Assembly: GCA_023525975.1 (NCBI GenBank) | Contig: CM042022.1 | Location: forward strand, 65,802,001 to 65,866,000 | DNA from: Smallanthus sonchifolius | Taxonomy: Eukaryota > Streptophyta > Magnoliopsida > Asterales > Asteraceae | Direction: 5' to 3' | Length of the DNA: 64,000 nt | Shown here: positions 1 to 12,699 of the stretch, piece after piece | How positions within the stretch are numbered: position 1 is the first letter of the stretch | Layout: each line of letters starts with the position of its first letter | The notes under the pieces: model-generated | Databases searched by the model: none | Told to the model about the DNA's origin: nothing | What the model saw: only the letters and a program-made list of their open reading frames with translations | Position numbers and translations under genes: made by a program

Positions 1-240
1 AGAACTGTATGAAAAATGTAATTTTTATTACTTAAACGTTTTGTACGAAAGAAAGATGAGAAGGATAACGACTTACGTAACTGAACGTTTTGTAAGAAAG
101 AAAGATAACGGTTTATTTAACCGAACATTTTGTAAGAAATAAAGATAACGGTTTACTTAACTAAACGTTTTGTAAGAAAAGAGAGATGACGATTTTATTT
201 AACAGAACGTTTTGTAAGAAAGAAAGATAAGAAAGAAGAA
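1..240 (+). repeat. Degenerate tandem repeat in the G1 LTR, unit about 50-60 bp
   Basis: Four to five copies of a unit built on AACGTTTTGTAAGAAAGAAA followed by GATAACGGTTTA-like sequence. The copies differ by small indels. Only one diverged unit is kept in the 3' LTR fragment. Confidence 0.7.
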
Positions 241-1157
241 ATGATTTATTTAACTATATGTTTTATAAATAGAATAAAGGAAACGAAAGTCAAATACATT
301 GTCTAATCTGTAATAGTATGCTTATTCGAAGAAAGTCTTGAGATAGCAGTATAGACTTGATGGCTAGTGCTACCCTAAGCATAGTAACAAGTCTTGAGGT
401 AGTAGTATAGTCCTGGTGACTAATGCCACCCAAAGCCGGTGTTGCGTCATGGGCTGAGACCATGATGTAACATGTGAAAAATCGGGACAGTGCTCAGCAG
501 GGCACTTTAACGAGGAAGTTGCAACTGGTTAAGATGAGTAACGACGGTTACTCTAGCGATGACGGACGCTAAGTAAGAATGAAGACACCCGCTTGGGGGC
601 ACAGAAAGTGGGTATCGGCCTTTGGACATTGAGCCTTAGGGAACAATACCTGCTAAAGAAAGTTCATTCGGGAAATAAGAATGAAGAAACCCGCTTAGGG
701 CCACCAAACAAATTGTAGACATTAATGTATGAATTAAAGAAAAGAGCTCAAAGTAAATATGTATATATTTAAAGAAGAAATAAATATTTTATTGTATTAT
801 ATTATATGTATGTTATGACATGTATGTTTAAAGAACGTTTTTAAGGAAAACATTTGATATAAAGTTAAAGATAAAGAAGCACTTGAACTCACCAGCATTA
901 GCTGACAATTTTAGCATGCACATTAGGTAGCAAAGGAAAGTAAAAGATATGAAGCCGCAAGGGATTAGGAGAGGATGGCGGCTGCTGGCAAGACTGAAAT
1001 CCCCATTATTAAGTTTATGTTTAAGACAATTACAGTTTTAATTATTTCAAAATTTTGTAAAGACTTCCGCTGTTGATTTCTATGAAATTCAATGTTTAAG
1101 AGCTATGTTTATGCAATGTTTGCCAACTATGAGAGGTACCCGGTTTGGGTCCTTTCA
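1..1157 (+). repeat. 5' LTR of gypsy G1 (5'-truncated by window edge)
   Basis: Matches 4620-4964 and 6404-6955 downstream. The 3' end is set at the CA of CCTTTCA, immediately before a methionine-tRNA-type primer site. It contains a tandem repeat block at 1-240. Confidence 0.75.
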
Positions 1158-1159
1158 AG

Positions 1160-1173
1160 TAGGTATCAAAGCC
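1160..1173 (+). other. Primer-binding site, initiator Met-tRNA type (degenerate)
   Basis: TAGGTATCAAAGCC lies three bases after the LTR end. The canonical plant iMet primer site is TGGTATCAGAGCC, so two or three positions have changed. Confidence 0.65.
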
Positions 1174-1597
1174 ATAGTTTGAGAGATTCGGACATTCGCC
1201 AAAATGTCTGAACTTAAACTGAGAATGGGATAGAAGAATGGGATGTCAGTCAAAGCAACCAATCCACGAAAGAAGAACAGTAAGGCCCTAGTATAGTAGA
1301 CAAGTAGAAAGAGTAAACAGTAAAGGCCTAATAATAGAAGGTAGTCAATGTCCGAAACTAGAGCATAGACACTAAATGCCTTAGATTAGAGAGTTGACCG
1401 AGTGCGTCTTAACGTAGAAGTTATGAACTTGAATATGAAGGTTACCTTGACAAGAAATGTTCAGAAACCGAGTAGTAACGTAAAATAGTAATTGCATACC
1501 GGTCTCTGTAATTAGTAATTTACCTTACTCGAGGTGTTCTAAATAATTACCTATCATGATGACACAAGTATTTCCTTGTTCGCAGTAAGAAAATATA

Positions 1598-2865
1598 ATG
1601 GCTGAAAAGAGAGGTGCTAAGAGAGTGGCATGTACTGGGCGTAGGGGTAGACCACGTGTCAACCGTGTCGAAAGGGAAGAAAGTGAACCCTCAGTTTAGG
1701 GATCAGTGTCGATCCATACCAAAATTGAAAATGCTCCAAGTGACCATGGAGCGCTTGATGAAGAAGGCTTATTTTTGGAGCCAATTGTCAGGAAAGCCAT
1801 TGCTGATGAAGTTGTTACAGTCCTAAAGAGCATCCTGCTAGCAGCACTAACTGAGGCTCTGAAGACCATGGAGGAGGAAAGAGGAAGGGGCCGAGGACAG
1901 AAATGTAATTGAAAACGAGTCAGAAAGTGATGACTCAGACTATGATGAGAACCGCGAATGTAACGACAAGTCCTTCCGAAGCTATGATCCGCCAACTTTT
2001 GACGGCAAGAAAGATGCTATTGCCGCATACTACTTGATTGACCGCATGACTGCAGTCATCAAGATGAGTGAAAGTCATGCTGACCAGGCGGTAGGGTTTG
2101 CCACTCATTCCTTTGCCTTCGAGGCACTGAGCTGGTGGGAAAATGTGAAGAAAGTTAAGTCTGAAAGGGATATTAACATAATGAAGTGGGATGATCTGAA
2201 AGCCTTAGTTATTCAAAAGTTCTGTCCCTAAAATGAGATTGATAAAATGGAAGAGGCCTTCGTGGAACTCAAGGCTGGTAGCATGACGCAACGATAATTC
2301 ACCTCCAAATTCAATGAGGCGACACAGCTGGTTCCACACTTGGTGAACACTGAAGAAAGGAGGATCAAATGTTACATCTAGAAGCTACCTCCGAGAGTTC
2401 GCATGATTATCAATGCCAACACCCCTAGTGACTTTGATTCGGTGGTGGCATTGAGTGGAAAAGTTTTTGATGATGTGGCCGCAGAAGGAGCAACCTCCGC
2501 TGAGACTCAAAAGAAGTGGTCTAACGCCACTAAGCGCTCGGGCGGGGATTGGTCTGCCTCAAAAAGTAAGAGGCCAAGGGTTGAAGAAAAGGTCATCTGT
2601 ATCAAGTGTGGTAGGGATCACCTTTGGGAGTACAAGTATGGGTTGAACCCGTGTTAACGTTGTGGCAAGACGAGGCACATATCTCGTGAATGTACCAACA
2701 CTCCCGGTTCTGCAAATTATGGGAAATGCCACAATTGTGGTGAATCGGGACATTTCTCCAAGGACTGTCGCAAACCAAGGGTAGCAAACAATGAGAAGAC
2801 AAAGGAGGCTGAGAAAGGGGGAGCGAGGCCCAGAGCCTATGCCCTGATACATGAAGAAGCAAGGG
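1598..2865 (+). pseudogene. gypsy G1 gag pseudogene
   Basis: Capsid and nucleocapsid precursor of a Ty3/gypsy element. The first ATG (1598) opens a basic N-terminus that stops after about 33 codons. The capsid segment (about 1985-2400) has the hallmarks YDPPTFDGKKD and AFEALSWWENVKK and carries in-frame stops near 2229, 2296 and 2379. It ends in two zinc knuckles. The first, near 2655, is damaged by a stop codon between its first two cysteines. The second, near 2731-2772, is intact (CX2CX4HX4C, CHNCGESGHFSKDC). The usual start of gag in this lineage agrees with the distance from the primer site. Not functional. Confidence 0.8.
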
Positions 2866-2876
2866 GAGATCCCAAC

Positions 2877-4601
2877 ATGGTGTCAGGTACGTTTAACCTT
2901 GACCACGCCTTTGTTTCTGTTTTGTTTGATTCAGGTGCTAGTAAAAGTTTTATATCCTCTTCATTCTGTAAAAAGCTAAAATACAAAATCTCCAAGATAG
3001 AAAAGGCTTTTAGTGTAGAGACCGATGTGGGTAGAAACACTAAAGTAGTAGAGCTAGTAGACGACCTTACCATAAAGATAGAAGGCCACAGATTTACTGT
3101 TAAATTATCTGTTATAGCATTGGGAGGATTCGATGTAGTATTGGGAATGGGTTGGTTAGCTGCCAATGAAGCTCAAATTGTGTGTAAACGAAAGATGATT
3201 CAGCTCAACGCGTCGGATGGCATCAAGGTCGTGATTTACAGGGAATGCGACATCCCGTTGTCGAATGTAATCTCAATGATGAAATCAGAAAAGTATATGA
3301 GGCGTGGGTGCAGGGCCTACTTGGCTTGTGTATTTGACAAAGACGTGAAGGTGAAAGAGTTAAGAGAAGTACACGTGGTGTGTCATTATCCGGAAGTGTT
3401 CCCTGAGGAATTGCCTGGATTACTGCCTTATCGGGAAACGGAAGTCCAAATTGATTTGATCCCAGGTGCCCAGCCCGTGGCCAAAGCACCTTACCGACTA
3501 GCGCCACTTGAGATAAAAGAGCTGATGGCCCAAATGGAGGAACTTTTAGAAAAATGATTTATCAGACCGAGCATTTCCCATTAGGGTGCTCCGGTGCTGT
3601 TTGTCAAGAAGAAAGACGTTTCAATGAGAATGTGCATCGATTACAGAGAATTAAACAAAAGAACTATGAAGAACAAGTACCCGCTACCCAGGATCGATGA
3701 TTTGTTCGATCAACTGCAAGGCGCAAAATGGTATTCTAAGATCGACATGTGGTCGGGTTATCATTAACTGAAGGTGATCACGCGGTATGGACACTACGAG
3801 TTTCATGTAATGTCCTTTGGGTTGACAAATTCCCCCGCGGCATTCATGGATATGATGAACAAAGTATGCCGACCGATGCTAGACCAGTCAGTAATAGTCT
3901 TTATAAACGATATCCTCGTTTACTCAAAAAGCGAAGGTGATCACGCCTATCACCTACGAGAATTTTTTGACACACTGAAAGAAGAAAAGTTGTATGCTAA
4001 GTTTTCTGAATGCGTGTTCTGGCTAAATGAAGTTCAGTTCCTAGGTCATGTGATTAACGAAGAAGGCATCATGGTAGACCCAGCAAACATTGATGCAGTG
4101 TGGAATTAGGAAATCCCTATAACACCAACCGACGTACGAAGTTTTCTAGGATTGGCAGGATACTACCGGAGGTTCATCCATGACTTTTCAAAGATAGCCT
4201 CGACTTTAACCAAATTGACCCGCAAGGAAGTAAAGTACGAATGGGGCCAAGCCCAAACCGATGCCTTCGAGGAATTAAAGAAGAGGTTGACCCAAGCACC
4301 AGTGTTAACTCTACCAGATGGAAACGAAGACCTAGTGGTGTATTCCGATGCTTCAGGTCAGGGATTAGGTTGTGTGCTAATGCAACGGGGAAAAGTGATT
4401 GTGTATGCATCACGACAGTTAAAGACTCATGGGGTCAACTACCCGACTCACGATCTTGAGTTCGTGGCAGTTGTCTTTGCCTTAAATATTTGGAGGCATT
4501 ACCTCTACGGAGTCAAATGCACTATCTACTCCTACCACAAAAGCTTGAAGTAATTCGTTGAGCAAAAGGAGTTGAACATGAGGCAGCGGCGGTGGTTAGA
4601 A
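2877..4601 (+). pseudogene. gypsy G1 pol pseudogene: protease, reverse transcriptase, partial RNase H
   Basis: Protease: DSGASKSFIS motif near 2926, with the flap segment GGFDVVLGMGWL near 3120. Reverse transcriptase: APYRLAPLE near 3485, CIDYRELNK near 3635, KIDMWSGYH near 3740 followed by a stop, and FGLTNSPAAF near 3815. The active-site motif near 3900 reads FINDIL where FxDDIL is expected, so the first catalytic aspartate is replaced by asparagine. RNase H: LGLAGYYRRF near 4150, VYSDASGQGLGCVLMQ near 4340, and a stop near 4552. Several in-frame stops interrupt it (near 3555, 3765, 4107, 4552). Reading stops at the junction with LTR sequence at about 4602, so the tether, the integrase and any chromodomain are gone. 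Confidence 0.85.
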
Positions 4602-4964
4602 GTTGAGTCTTGATGGCTAGTAAGAAAGAAAGAAAGATAAGAAAGAAGAAATGATTTATTTAACTATATGTTTTATAAACATAAGAAAGAAAGAGAAAGT
4701 CAAATACATTGTCTAATCTGTAAGAGTATGCTTATTCAAATAAAGTCACGAGATTGCAGTTGAGTCTTGATGGCTAGTGCTACCCTAAGAATAGTAGCAA
4801 GTCTTGAGGTAGTAGTATAGTCCTGGTGACTAATGCTACCCGAAGCCGGTGTTGCGTCATGGGCTGAGACCATGATGTAACATGTGAAAAATCATGACAG
4901 TGCTCGGCAGGGCACTGTAACGAGGAAGTTGCAACTGGTTAAGATGAGTAACGACGGTTACTCT

Positions 4965-6398
4965 TGAAAGTCCCTGTGACGTCTCCTAACGAACAAGATG
5001 ATCACGATCACAACGAATTACTCGATGATTCCACGTATGAGACAGAAGCACGAAGTGAATCAAACATAAACACGAACATAGAATATAGATGAAACCGAAT
5101 CATTCGTATATAATCGATAACGAACTCGTCATCACAGATTACAATACCAAAGGAGTGTACATATTCTCGTTTAAGCTCCAATTCCAACTCCTAGGTGAGC
5201 TCTACCTAGGAGTGATAACTCACTTCTCACAGAGACTCACTCCCTCTCTATGGATGCTAACTCTAGCATGCTTACCCACAAATGAACACATAATGTCCTA
5301 TTTATAGGCAAGCTGAGTCCTCAGGCGAACTTGTCAAGTTCAACCATAACTCTATCGGCGAACTTAGCAAGTTCGCTAGTTAAGTTCGCCCAAACATCCC
5401 CTTAGGCGAACTTAACATGTTCGCTACATATACACTTAGAATTTTAGCTACAGTTACAAAATCATGCTCTAACAAACTCCCTCTTAACTGTTGCTAACAA
5501 TTCTATACAAATTACTCTTGGGTCTGCACTTTACTTGGTAAGAATTGATCTTCGGAATTGCACTGTGAGCTTCAACCTGCAATGCTTCAATCTTGAGGCA
5601 AAAGACCCCCTCTAAACTGATGCATCCATTCTAGAACAATTTTGTTTGGCCTCTTCATGAAAACCAACGAATCCAACACCTTTCATTTTAGTCCATCCTT
5701 TCAACAGTAACCACCTCCGCATTGATTCAAGAATCTAACACAGCTTAGACATATCTAAAATCAACCTGCATAAGATAGAGATTCTAAATTTCCAACAATC
5801 AGCATCAAACTAATCAACTTCTACAAAGACAAGAATCCCAGCTTGAAAACAAACTGAAACACTAATATAGTGTGCAAAACCACTCTTTTCTTTGATCTTC
5901 ATCTTCACCAGAAGTGTTTGACTTTGCCTCGTACTTTATCCACTCAACCGATAACCCGAAGTCTTTCATATTAGTTCTCCCTTTCATGACACAAGCATCT
6001 CCGCATTAAACCATAAACAAAAGGATGTTTCTTATTTAATCGGCATATAATAAAGGTTCCATCTTCAACTAGTTAACAACTGATAACCGGCTTCATTTCA
6101 AACGTACTTGACCAAGTCTCACACACAATCGGTAGTAATCATCGTGAATCCAACAATCTTCAATCTGATTTTCATTCCTGGTTAACACCTCCTACTAGTC
6201 ATTTATTCAACAACTCAATAGGTTGTCTATCTAGATTCAGCAACAGATCCCAAATGAGAAATTAAACCATAACCGAAACATGTCGAATCATTTTGACGAT
6301 CTTGATCACTTGAACCGTTTTGCAAAGAAACATGATATTTCTTGAAATTTTTTTCTCCCTCTTTTCTTTGCAAAGACCCAAACATAAAAGCACTAACA
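4965..6398 (-). mobile_element. Solo LTR S1 (Copia-like), 1434 bp
   Basis: Begins TGAAAG and ends CTAACA (TG...CA). It is flanked by the perfect 5-bp target duplication ACTCT (4960-4964 and 6399-6403), and removing it restores an LTR collinear with 520-600. The orientation is inferred from a minus-strand TATA box (CCTATAAATAGG, plus positions about 5298-5308). The palindromic block and the CAGTTACAAAAYATG..CTAACA segment are shared with the solo LTR at 28368-28895. No coding capacity was recognised. Confidence 0.85.
5324..5425. repeat. Palindrome cluster GCGAACTTnnnAAGTTCGC in solo LTR S1
   Basis: Four short inverted repeats on the theme GCGAACTTAGCAAGTTCGC, some with one diverged arm. They lie just upstream (minus strand) of the putative TATA box. 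Confidence 0.8.
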
Positions 6399-8449
6399 AC
6401 TCTAGCGACGATGATCACTAAGTAAGAATGAAGAGGCCCGCTTGGGGGCACAGAAAGTGGGTATCGGCCTTTGGACATTGAGCCTTAGAGAACAATACCT
6501 GTGAAAGAAAGTTCCTTCGGGAAATAAGAACGAAGAAGCCCGCTTGGGGGCACAGAACAGATTGTAGACATTAATGTATGACTTAAAGAAAAGAGCACAA
6601 AGTAAATATGTATATATTTAAAGAAGAAATAAATATTTTATTGTATTATATGTATGTTATGACATGTATGTTTAAAGAACGTTTTTAAGGAAAACCTTTG
6701 ATATATAGTTAAAGATAAAGAATCACTTGAACTCACCAGGGTTAGCTGACTATTTTAGTATGCACATCTGGTAGCAAAGGAAAGAAAAAAGATATGAAGC
6801 TACAAGGGCTTAGGAGAGGATGGCGGGATGGCTGCTGCTGGCAAGACTGACATCCCCATTATTAAGTTTATGTTTAAGACAATTAAAGTTTTAATTATTT
6901 CAGAATTTTATAAATACTTCCGCTGTTGATTTCTATGAAATTCAATGTTTAAGAGTGATGTGCACGTGATAAGTATACAATAAGTATACAAAATATATAA
7001 AATATATAATTGTTCTAGAAATGGTTTCACGAGATCAGGTTTTTAATTTTTTTTTTAAATGATAAATACTCAAACTTAAAAAACACACAATAGGCAAGTC
7101 AACCTATCACATCGTAATATAGTTTAGGTAAGAACAAAGTATCGAACCAATGGACACGGTCGAGTTCCAATACTCAACTTTTGTTATCGTTTAGCCGGTT
7201 TAATTAGTGAGTGGATTTTGTGTGCTTGTGAAGTGAAAAAGTAAATGACGGTAAAGTAAATGACAGGAAAGAAAAATGTGTGTGGTGTGTTTAACAGAAA
7301 TGTAACTAACAGAATAGTAAATAGCAGGAAAGTAAATATCTCGGAAATGATCAGGTTAGGAAGAGTATTGCTTTGGGCTTCGAATCCGCTTGGTACGTGA
7401 TAATGTTATGTTGACTAATCCAGTGCTATGACTACTACAAACTTGTGACCCGGGTCACCGCTAGAGCCTCGTCCTCACGACATTTGATTCATGAATTTAA
7501 AGCTTTAAATTAAAATAGTAGTGCCTCCCGTTAGGGACAACATTTACCCTCAACTCTTTGGTGTTATCTCCAAGTTGGTTTAGAACATCAAACTTAAATG
7601 CTTACGTATTATTGTTAAATAGGTGATTATACTTTGCTCACCGGGAGGCGGTGTAACAATGAGACCATGTATAAAGACGTATCGTTCCCAACATGAGTTC
7701 ACCAATTCTTGGTCGCATAATAAGTTCGTATAAAGACGTACGATATCACACCCCCAAATTCCACTAACGGAGTTTTACCGTTAGGGATGTGACACACCAG
7801 GATCTCAGTCATTAGTTACATCAAACGACACTATATGGGACTTAAAATGTCATAACATAAAAGTTTAGAGTTAATGCGGAAGCATTTAAACAAGAAAGTA
7901 AATGCGCCAAACAACGCACCAAAGTTTAGTTTAATAAAAGTATGTGAATTGCTTTAACGGTTTGCTTATGAGTGAAATGATAGTAGGACTCCATGCATGT
8001 CCTAGTTGTGCAACCTGTGCCTTAGCGACCTGAGAAAATTTGTACGAAAAGTGTTAACACGAGGTTGGTGAGTTCACAGGTTTCAAGTTTGCAATAAGAG
8101 CGTGTTTGCCAGATTATGTACATTCAATATATATATCGACATGTAGCTAACCCATGTTCATGTATACTAATGCGCTCGCAACCGTAAACTGATTGTTTAT
8201 GTTTGAATGCCTCCCACCAGGTCTATCAACCATGGTGCATGTTTAGGTCAATATTACACCCGTTCGAACTCCAATCGAGTTAGCGCGATTAATGCGGGTG
8301 GGGTTTGTCAAACCCAGTAGTACTACTCAACATACCTCGCTATACTCATATTTAAACGTTTCGATGTGAGGACTTTCATGATAGAGTTTACGCATAGTCA
8401 TAGCAAGTGATAACATATATGAATTACAAAAATCAAAAGTGTTTGCGTC

Positions 8450-8632
8450 ATGTTTTCTCCCCCAACGGGAAAAACATGTAAAATAATGTTTGTTTGCGTC
8501 CTGTTTCTCCCCCGTGGGAAAACAACTAAAAGTATGATTGCTTGCGTGTATTTTTCTCCCCCAACGAGAAAACAAGTAAAAGATGTTGATTTGTGTACAT
8601 GTTTCTCCCCCGACAGGAAAATGAGTAAAAAG
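8450..8632. repeat. Four-unit repeat of TTTCTCCCCCnnnGGGAAAA palindromes
   Basis: Units of about 47-50 bp, each centred on an imperfect inverted repeat of TTTCTCCC and GGGAAAA. Diverged equivalents are at 42475-42630 in the other family X copy. Confidence 0.75.
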
Positions 8633-9370
8633 GGGCCGTGAAACTCACCTGCGTTGCGTAGTAGGTAGTATCACACAAGTATGAGATTTAGAACCTCAAG
8701 TGTTAGCCTGCACGGCTTACGTATGCCCTAGAATTATAAACACATAAATTAGGGACATATGGGATTTGTGACGACGACACGAAATATTATAACGTCTTAA
8801 CATATGCTAAGGATCAATGAGTAAACGAATGTGTCCACGGAAATATAGGTTTATTAATATAATAATTAAGATCAATGCGTTACGTGTCGAACGTTAATAA
8901 CGAATAATATTAAATAAATAAATAGATTCGTGTGTTTGTATCATTTAATAATGATCTAAGAAAATAATATAACATATATATTATTTTTGAACTCGTAGGA
9001 AATATACGATAGTCATTTACATGACAAAATAATAAATATATTATTTTTGTTCGAGATAATAAATGTGAGTAAATAATATAAATAATTATATTGTTAATTA
9101 GTTTGAAACGTTACACGAGGTAAATAAACGAGGCGAAATATTATAAAAATATATATTATTTTATACTAGGAGTCACGGTTTAAAAATAATATAAACATAT
9201 TATTTTATTCGGAGTCGTGGTTTAAAAATAATATAAATATATTATTTTTAAAAGTGGAAATAATATTAATTATAAGTTATAAAACCAAACCCGAGCCTAC
9301 AGGTTGTTTCCGGAGCTAAAACACATTAATATATTAAAATAATACTAGAAAAGGCCCCAAAAATAAAATG

Positions 9371-9438
9371 CAGGAGACCGGACTCGAACCCGGGTCTCCT
9401 GCGAATGGGTCATGCGTCTTACCAAGTCCGCCCGCTAG
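9371..9438 (-). other. tRNA-like segment with Pol III B box inside the family X LTR
   Basis: Minus strand: a perfect B box GGTTCGAGTCC (plus 9380-9390) flanked by a GGAGACC/GGTCTCC pairing like a T-arm and acceptor, and about 35 bp upstream a D-arm-like TTGGTAAGACG. It is not a good tRNA cloverleaf. The same segment, diverged, occurs at 41678-41740. Confidence 0.5.
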
Positions 9439-9439
9439 G

Positions 9440-11022
9440 TGTCACACCCCGCCAAGGCGGAAACGCGAGGCGTAACGTTCATGTTTTCAAACTTGACTAT
9501 TCGTACCCTAATTACAAAAAGGGTAATTCGTGTTATGACCGAATGTCTCATATGCAAATTGTTCACCGACTTAGCAAATCTGATTGCTTTTGTTTAAATA
9601 TCTTTTTAGTTTTTCAACACTTGTTTCGTTATAAAATAGTTCTAAGTTACTGCCCAATGGGCCTGAAACAGGTATCGAAACTACTTAGTTTCGATTGAAC
9701 AGAACAGATGTCGAAACTTCCTAGTTTCGATTGAGCAAACTAGGTATCGAAACTTCCTAGTTTCGATTGGGCAAGAAATGTATCGAAACTACCTTGTTTC
9801 GATTGAGCAACAGGTATCGAAACAACCTAGTTTCGATTGAGTAAACAGGTATCGAAACTACCTAGTTTCGATTGAGTAAACAGGTATCGAAACTATAGTT
9901 TCGATTACTAAAATTTTGATTTGACAGAATCAGTTTCAAAACTTTATTCATACATATACGCATATATTCATGTTTTAATCTTGAATTCGACACACTTTTC
10001 TGGTTATTTTTCTTACGTTCGAGTAAACTGTATGTTTAGCTACGGTTTTAAAGAAAATAATATGGAAGGTATCGAGTTTTTACCTCTGGACAGAGATGAT
10101 GATTTTTGAGAGAAAAAGAGAATGATTTTGACTTCTCCTGCTAAAAACCTTTGAGAAAACACTTGGAACTCTCCTTATAATACCGAAATAAAGGATTCGA
10201 GTCTTCGATTATGGAAGAACACCAAAAGAAAGTGAAGATAGATATTCTTGTTGTCGTAGAAGAAAAGAGAGATGACAGGGGTTGTGAGTTTTTGCTCTTG
10301 ATGGATGAATTGATAGACAATGAGGTGGTATGGTTTTTATCTAAACTTTGAAGTCATGAGGTATGGGTTTTAGTATAGATAATTAGAATGTGAGTGAAGT
10401 AGGAAGTGGGAATGTGGCCTTCTCTGAATTTCGGCCGAGAAAGTCAAGGGGGTGGGTTGGGTTAATTAATCAAATAATTAGATTTAAGTGTAAATTTATT
10501 TAATTCATTAAGTGTATTAATATTAATTAGAGTTTCAAATGGTAATTTAATTTGGTTTAGGTTCTCCACGGTATTATAAATTTATTAAGTTTATGGCTCG
10601 TTAACGAAAGATATTGAAATCTTGGATTGTATAATTCGTTGAGGTGATTATTTGTAGGTATAGATACCTAAAGTTGACGCTACCAGGTAACATCTTCGAA
10701 AGAGTTCGTTAGTTTACTTTTACGTATTTTATATATTTTAGTCTAAAAATGAATTATTGTCCAACGTAAAGTTCGTGTAATATATATGTCTAGATATTTT
10801 TCTTGGTTATTTAATTTAACTACTAGTGTTCGTATTTAGTCGGGTTATCCTGGTACGTGAACCGGTAACTCCTAGAATTACCAAATATGAAATGAGACCA
10901 TGTACGGTTTTTGTTAGACCTTAATGTCCTTGTTTGTGAAATTAAGTAAATCACAAAAACAATTATAATGTAAACTTGTTTATAACATGTACGGATATTG
11001 ACTTGAAATGTCGGGTGTCACA
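9440..11022 (+). mobile_element. Solo LTR, TGTCACACCCC family (gypsy-like), 1583 bp
   Basis: Starts TGTCACACCC and ends GGGTGTCACA, a 10-bp terminal inverted repeat. It is flanked by the perfect 5-bp duplication CTAGG (9435-9439 and 11023-11027). Removing it restores CCCGCTAGGGTATCGC, which is the uninterrupted sequence at about 41670-41685 in the second family X copy (reverse strand). This makes it one of the best-supported insertions in the window. Confidence 0.92.
9670..9908. repeat. Seven-unit array of TCGAAACTACCTAGTTTCGA palindromes
   Basis: Seven copies at about 34-bp spacing. Arms TCGAAAC/GTTTCGA are almost invariant, while the central 4-6 bases and the spacers vary. The same palindrome is arrayed in the unrelated G3 LTR at 61466-61890. 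Confidence 0.9.
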
Positions 11023-12699
11023 CTAGGGTATCGCGTTAGACACCGGTTCCAAATGGTTTTAACACAAAGGTCCATTGTTCATCCCTCCCATATGCATACC
11101 CAGTTCGAAACCCGTCCCGATCCATCGATTTCGATAATGATTGATCAAAACATCAAAAGGGTTTTGTTAATTGAATGTTTCGAACTTGTGGATGGGTTTG
11201 ATTTGGAAAACATCAAGTTTATTATCGATTAATTGCAGATTCAATAGTCGACACTCTAGGTATGAACTCAAAATCAAATTGATCAAATCCTATAATAAAA
11301 CTTGTTGGAATCATGGGGATTTTAACAAAACGGGGATTGCGAATCTGTTAGTATAAATTAATTGGATTTAAAAAGTGTCTAGACTAGTATCCGATTAAAA
11401 CCGAAATGTATGAACCCTAGGTTCTGGATTTTGAAGGATTTGATGTTGTGAGATCAAATTAACATAGGGCTATTAATGAGTAAATGTTTGCAAATATGTC
11501 CATATGATTTAATTCCATTTTGGTTAAGTCTAGGATCAAAACCCCCAAATCGATTAAGAACGAACCCTAGATTACGGATTGAGTTCAATTCGATGTTGTA
11601 AGCCCTAGAATTGATAGGGCTTTCAATATACAGATGAAAACGAAGGTAAGGGTGTAGGGAATTACCAAAATTGATGTCGAATTGATGGTTCACGACTAAA
11701 AAGGATTCCGACTGTGACTGGTTCGATCTCCGGCGACTTCTGCTGTGTTTCCGACGAGTTTGTTGTGTGCAATTGCTCCAAGTGAGTTCGTACAAGGTGC
11801 GCAGAGGTTCAATTCGTGAGAATAATACCATGCTTAAACGAATTTGATATCCATTGTGATCGTGGTCGACGGTTACGAAGTAATTGTCCATAATTGGATT
11901 TAATTCCAACAATGATGATGTTTTAAGTCCTAATGATGAACGTTAATTTCTTAATCGTGCATTATCAGTTACAAATCGGGCGAATGGATGTTTGGAATCG
12001 AATTTGGATCAAAGGAGTTGCGAATTTGACTTCTAAAAGTCAACAGGAAATCAATTTGTGCAATTTTGACTTTCTAAAGTTAATGGATTCAGTTTTGGGA
12101 CTTGGCAAGACTAGTCCTTATAGTTTGGGTTTGAAATATGATAGAAATAGTCCCTGGAGTTTGAGTTAGGGTTAAATAGGTTAGTATTTAACTGGATTTA
12201 AATAACGGAGTTAGACTAAAAAGTCCGGATTGTCACATACGACCTTACTAGTATTGACCAAGCCTTGGCTTATCAATCTCTGCTTGTATAAAGACGTACA
12301 AGTTTCAAAGGAAGTTTGATTAAAAAGTTTTTACGGTCTTACACTTTAAAACCAAGAACACTCATAAATATAAAGACAGATTTAGACAACATTAAAAAGC
12401 CCACCATAGGGTGGTTTTAAGAGCGAATAGTTAAAGTCAAAAACATATCATTAGATTAATACGTCAAAAATTAACATACAGCAAACTTCATCTTCACCCT
12501 AGCAATACAAAGAGTTTAGCCACGAATAGCCATACTAACTAGCGTAACGCTGAGTTTCGTAGGCTCCCCTATTGCGGACAAAGAGGAGGAGCCTCTCTAC
12601 TCTAACTAAGAAATACTCTCTCTGGAATAGTGTCTTACGGTATGGAATGGTGTTTGTAACCAAGAACTCAAGCCCTCTATTTATAGGCCTCAAAATGAG

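Larger units (their letters stand above)
1..6955 (+). mobile_element. Decayed Ty3/gypsy retrotransposon G1 (chromovirus-like), integrase lost
   Basis: Order on the plus strand: 5' LTR (its start lies left of the window), primer-binding site, gag, protease, reverse transcriptase, RNase H, then directly a second LTR copy. The sequence at 205-1100 recurs at 4620-6955 with about 90-95% identity by eye, which defines the LTR pair. The integrase/chromodomain region expected between RNase H and the 3' LTR is missing. Gag and pol carry several stop codons, so the element is dead. The 3' LTR is cut by solo LTR S1 (4965-6398) and ends at 6955, where the Athila-2 LTR begins; about 200 bp of LTR end seen at 958-1157 should lie on the far side of that insertion and was not found. 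Confidence 0.85.
4602..6955 (+). repeat. 3' LTR of gypsy G1, split by a solo LTR
   Basis: A 19-bp LTR-derived scrap (AGTTGAGTCTTGATGGCTAG-type, copied again at 4758) joins RNase H to the LTR proper at about 4620. LTR sequence runs to 4964, resumes at 6399 after the 1434-bp insertion, and stops at 6955 where the Athila-2 LTR starts. No polypurine tract remains at the left edge. Confidence 0.75.
7744..12237 (-). mobile_element. Family X element (probable gypsy solo LTR), minus orientation, with a nested solo LTR
   Basis: Perfect 5-bp target duplication TACGA (7739-7743 and 12238-12242). Read on the minus strand it begins TGTGACAATCCGGAC and ends GGGGGTGTGATA, matching end to end the element at 40485-43339. 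Without the nested 9440-11022 insertion it is about 2.9 kb, against 2855 bp for the other copy. No open frame or primer site was seen, so solo LTR is the best reading. The two copies share a minisatellite of TTTTCTCCC/GGGAAAA palindromes and a tRNA-like segment. Confidence 0.8.

Noticed and set aside
6227..6478. 83-codon minus-strand frame
   Set aside because: Crosses the boundary of solo LTR S1 and the G1 LTR, so it cannot be an ancestral gene.
9371..9438. Functional nuclear tRNA gene
   Set aside because: The B box is good but the anticodon arm and D arm do not fold into a standard cloverleaf and the segment belongs to an LTR family. Reported only as tRNA-like.
11454..11912. 152-codon minus-strand frame
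   Set aside because: Inside the family X LTR; absent as a frame from the other copy at 40485-43339.
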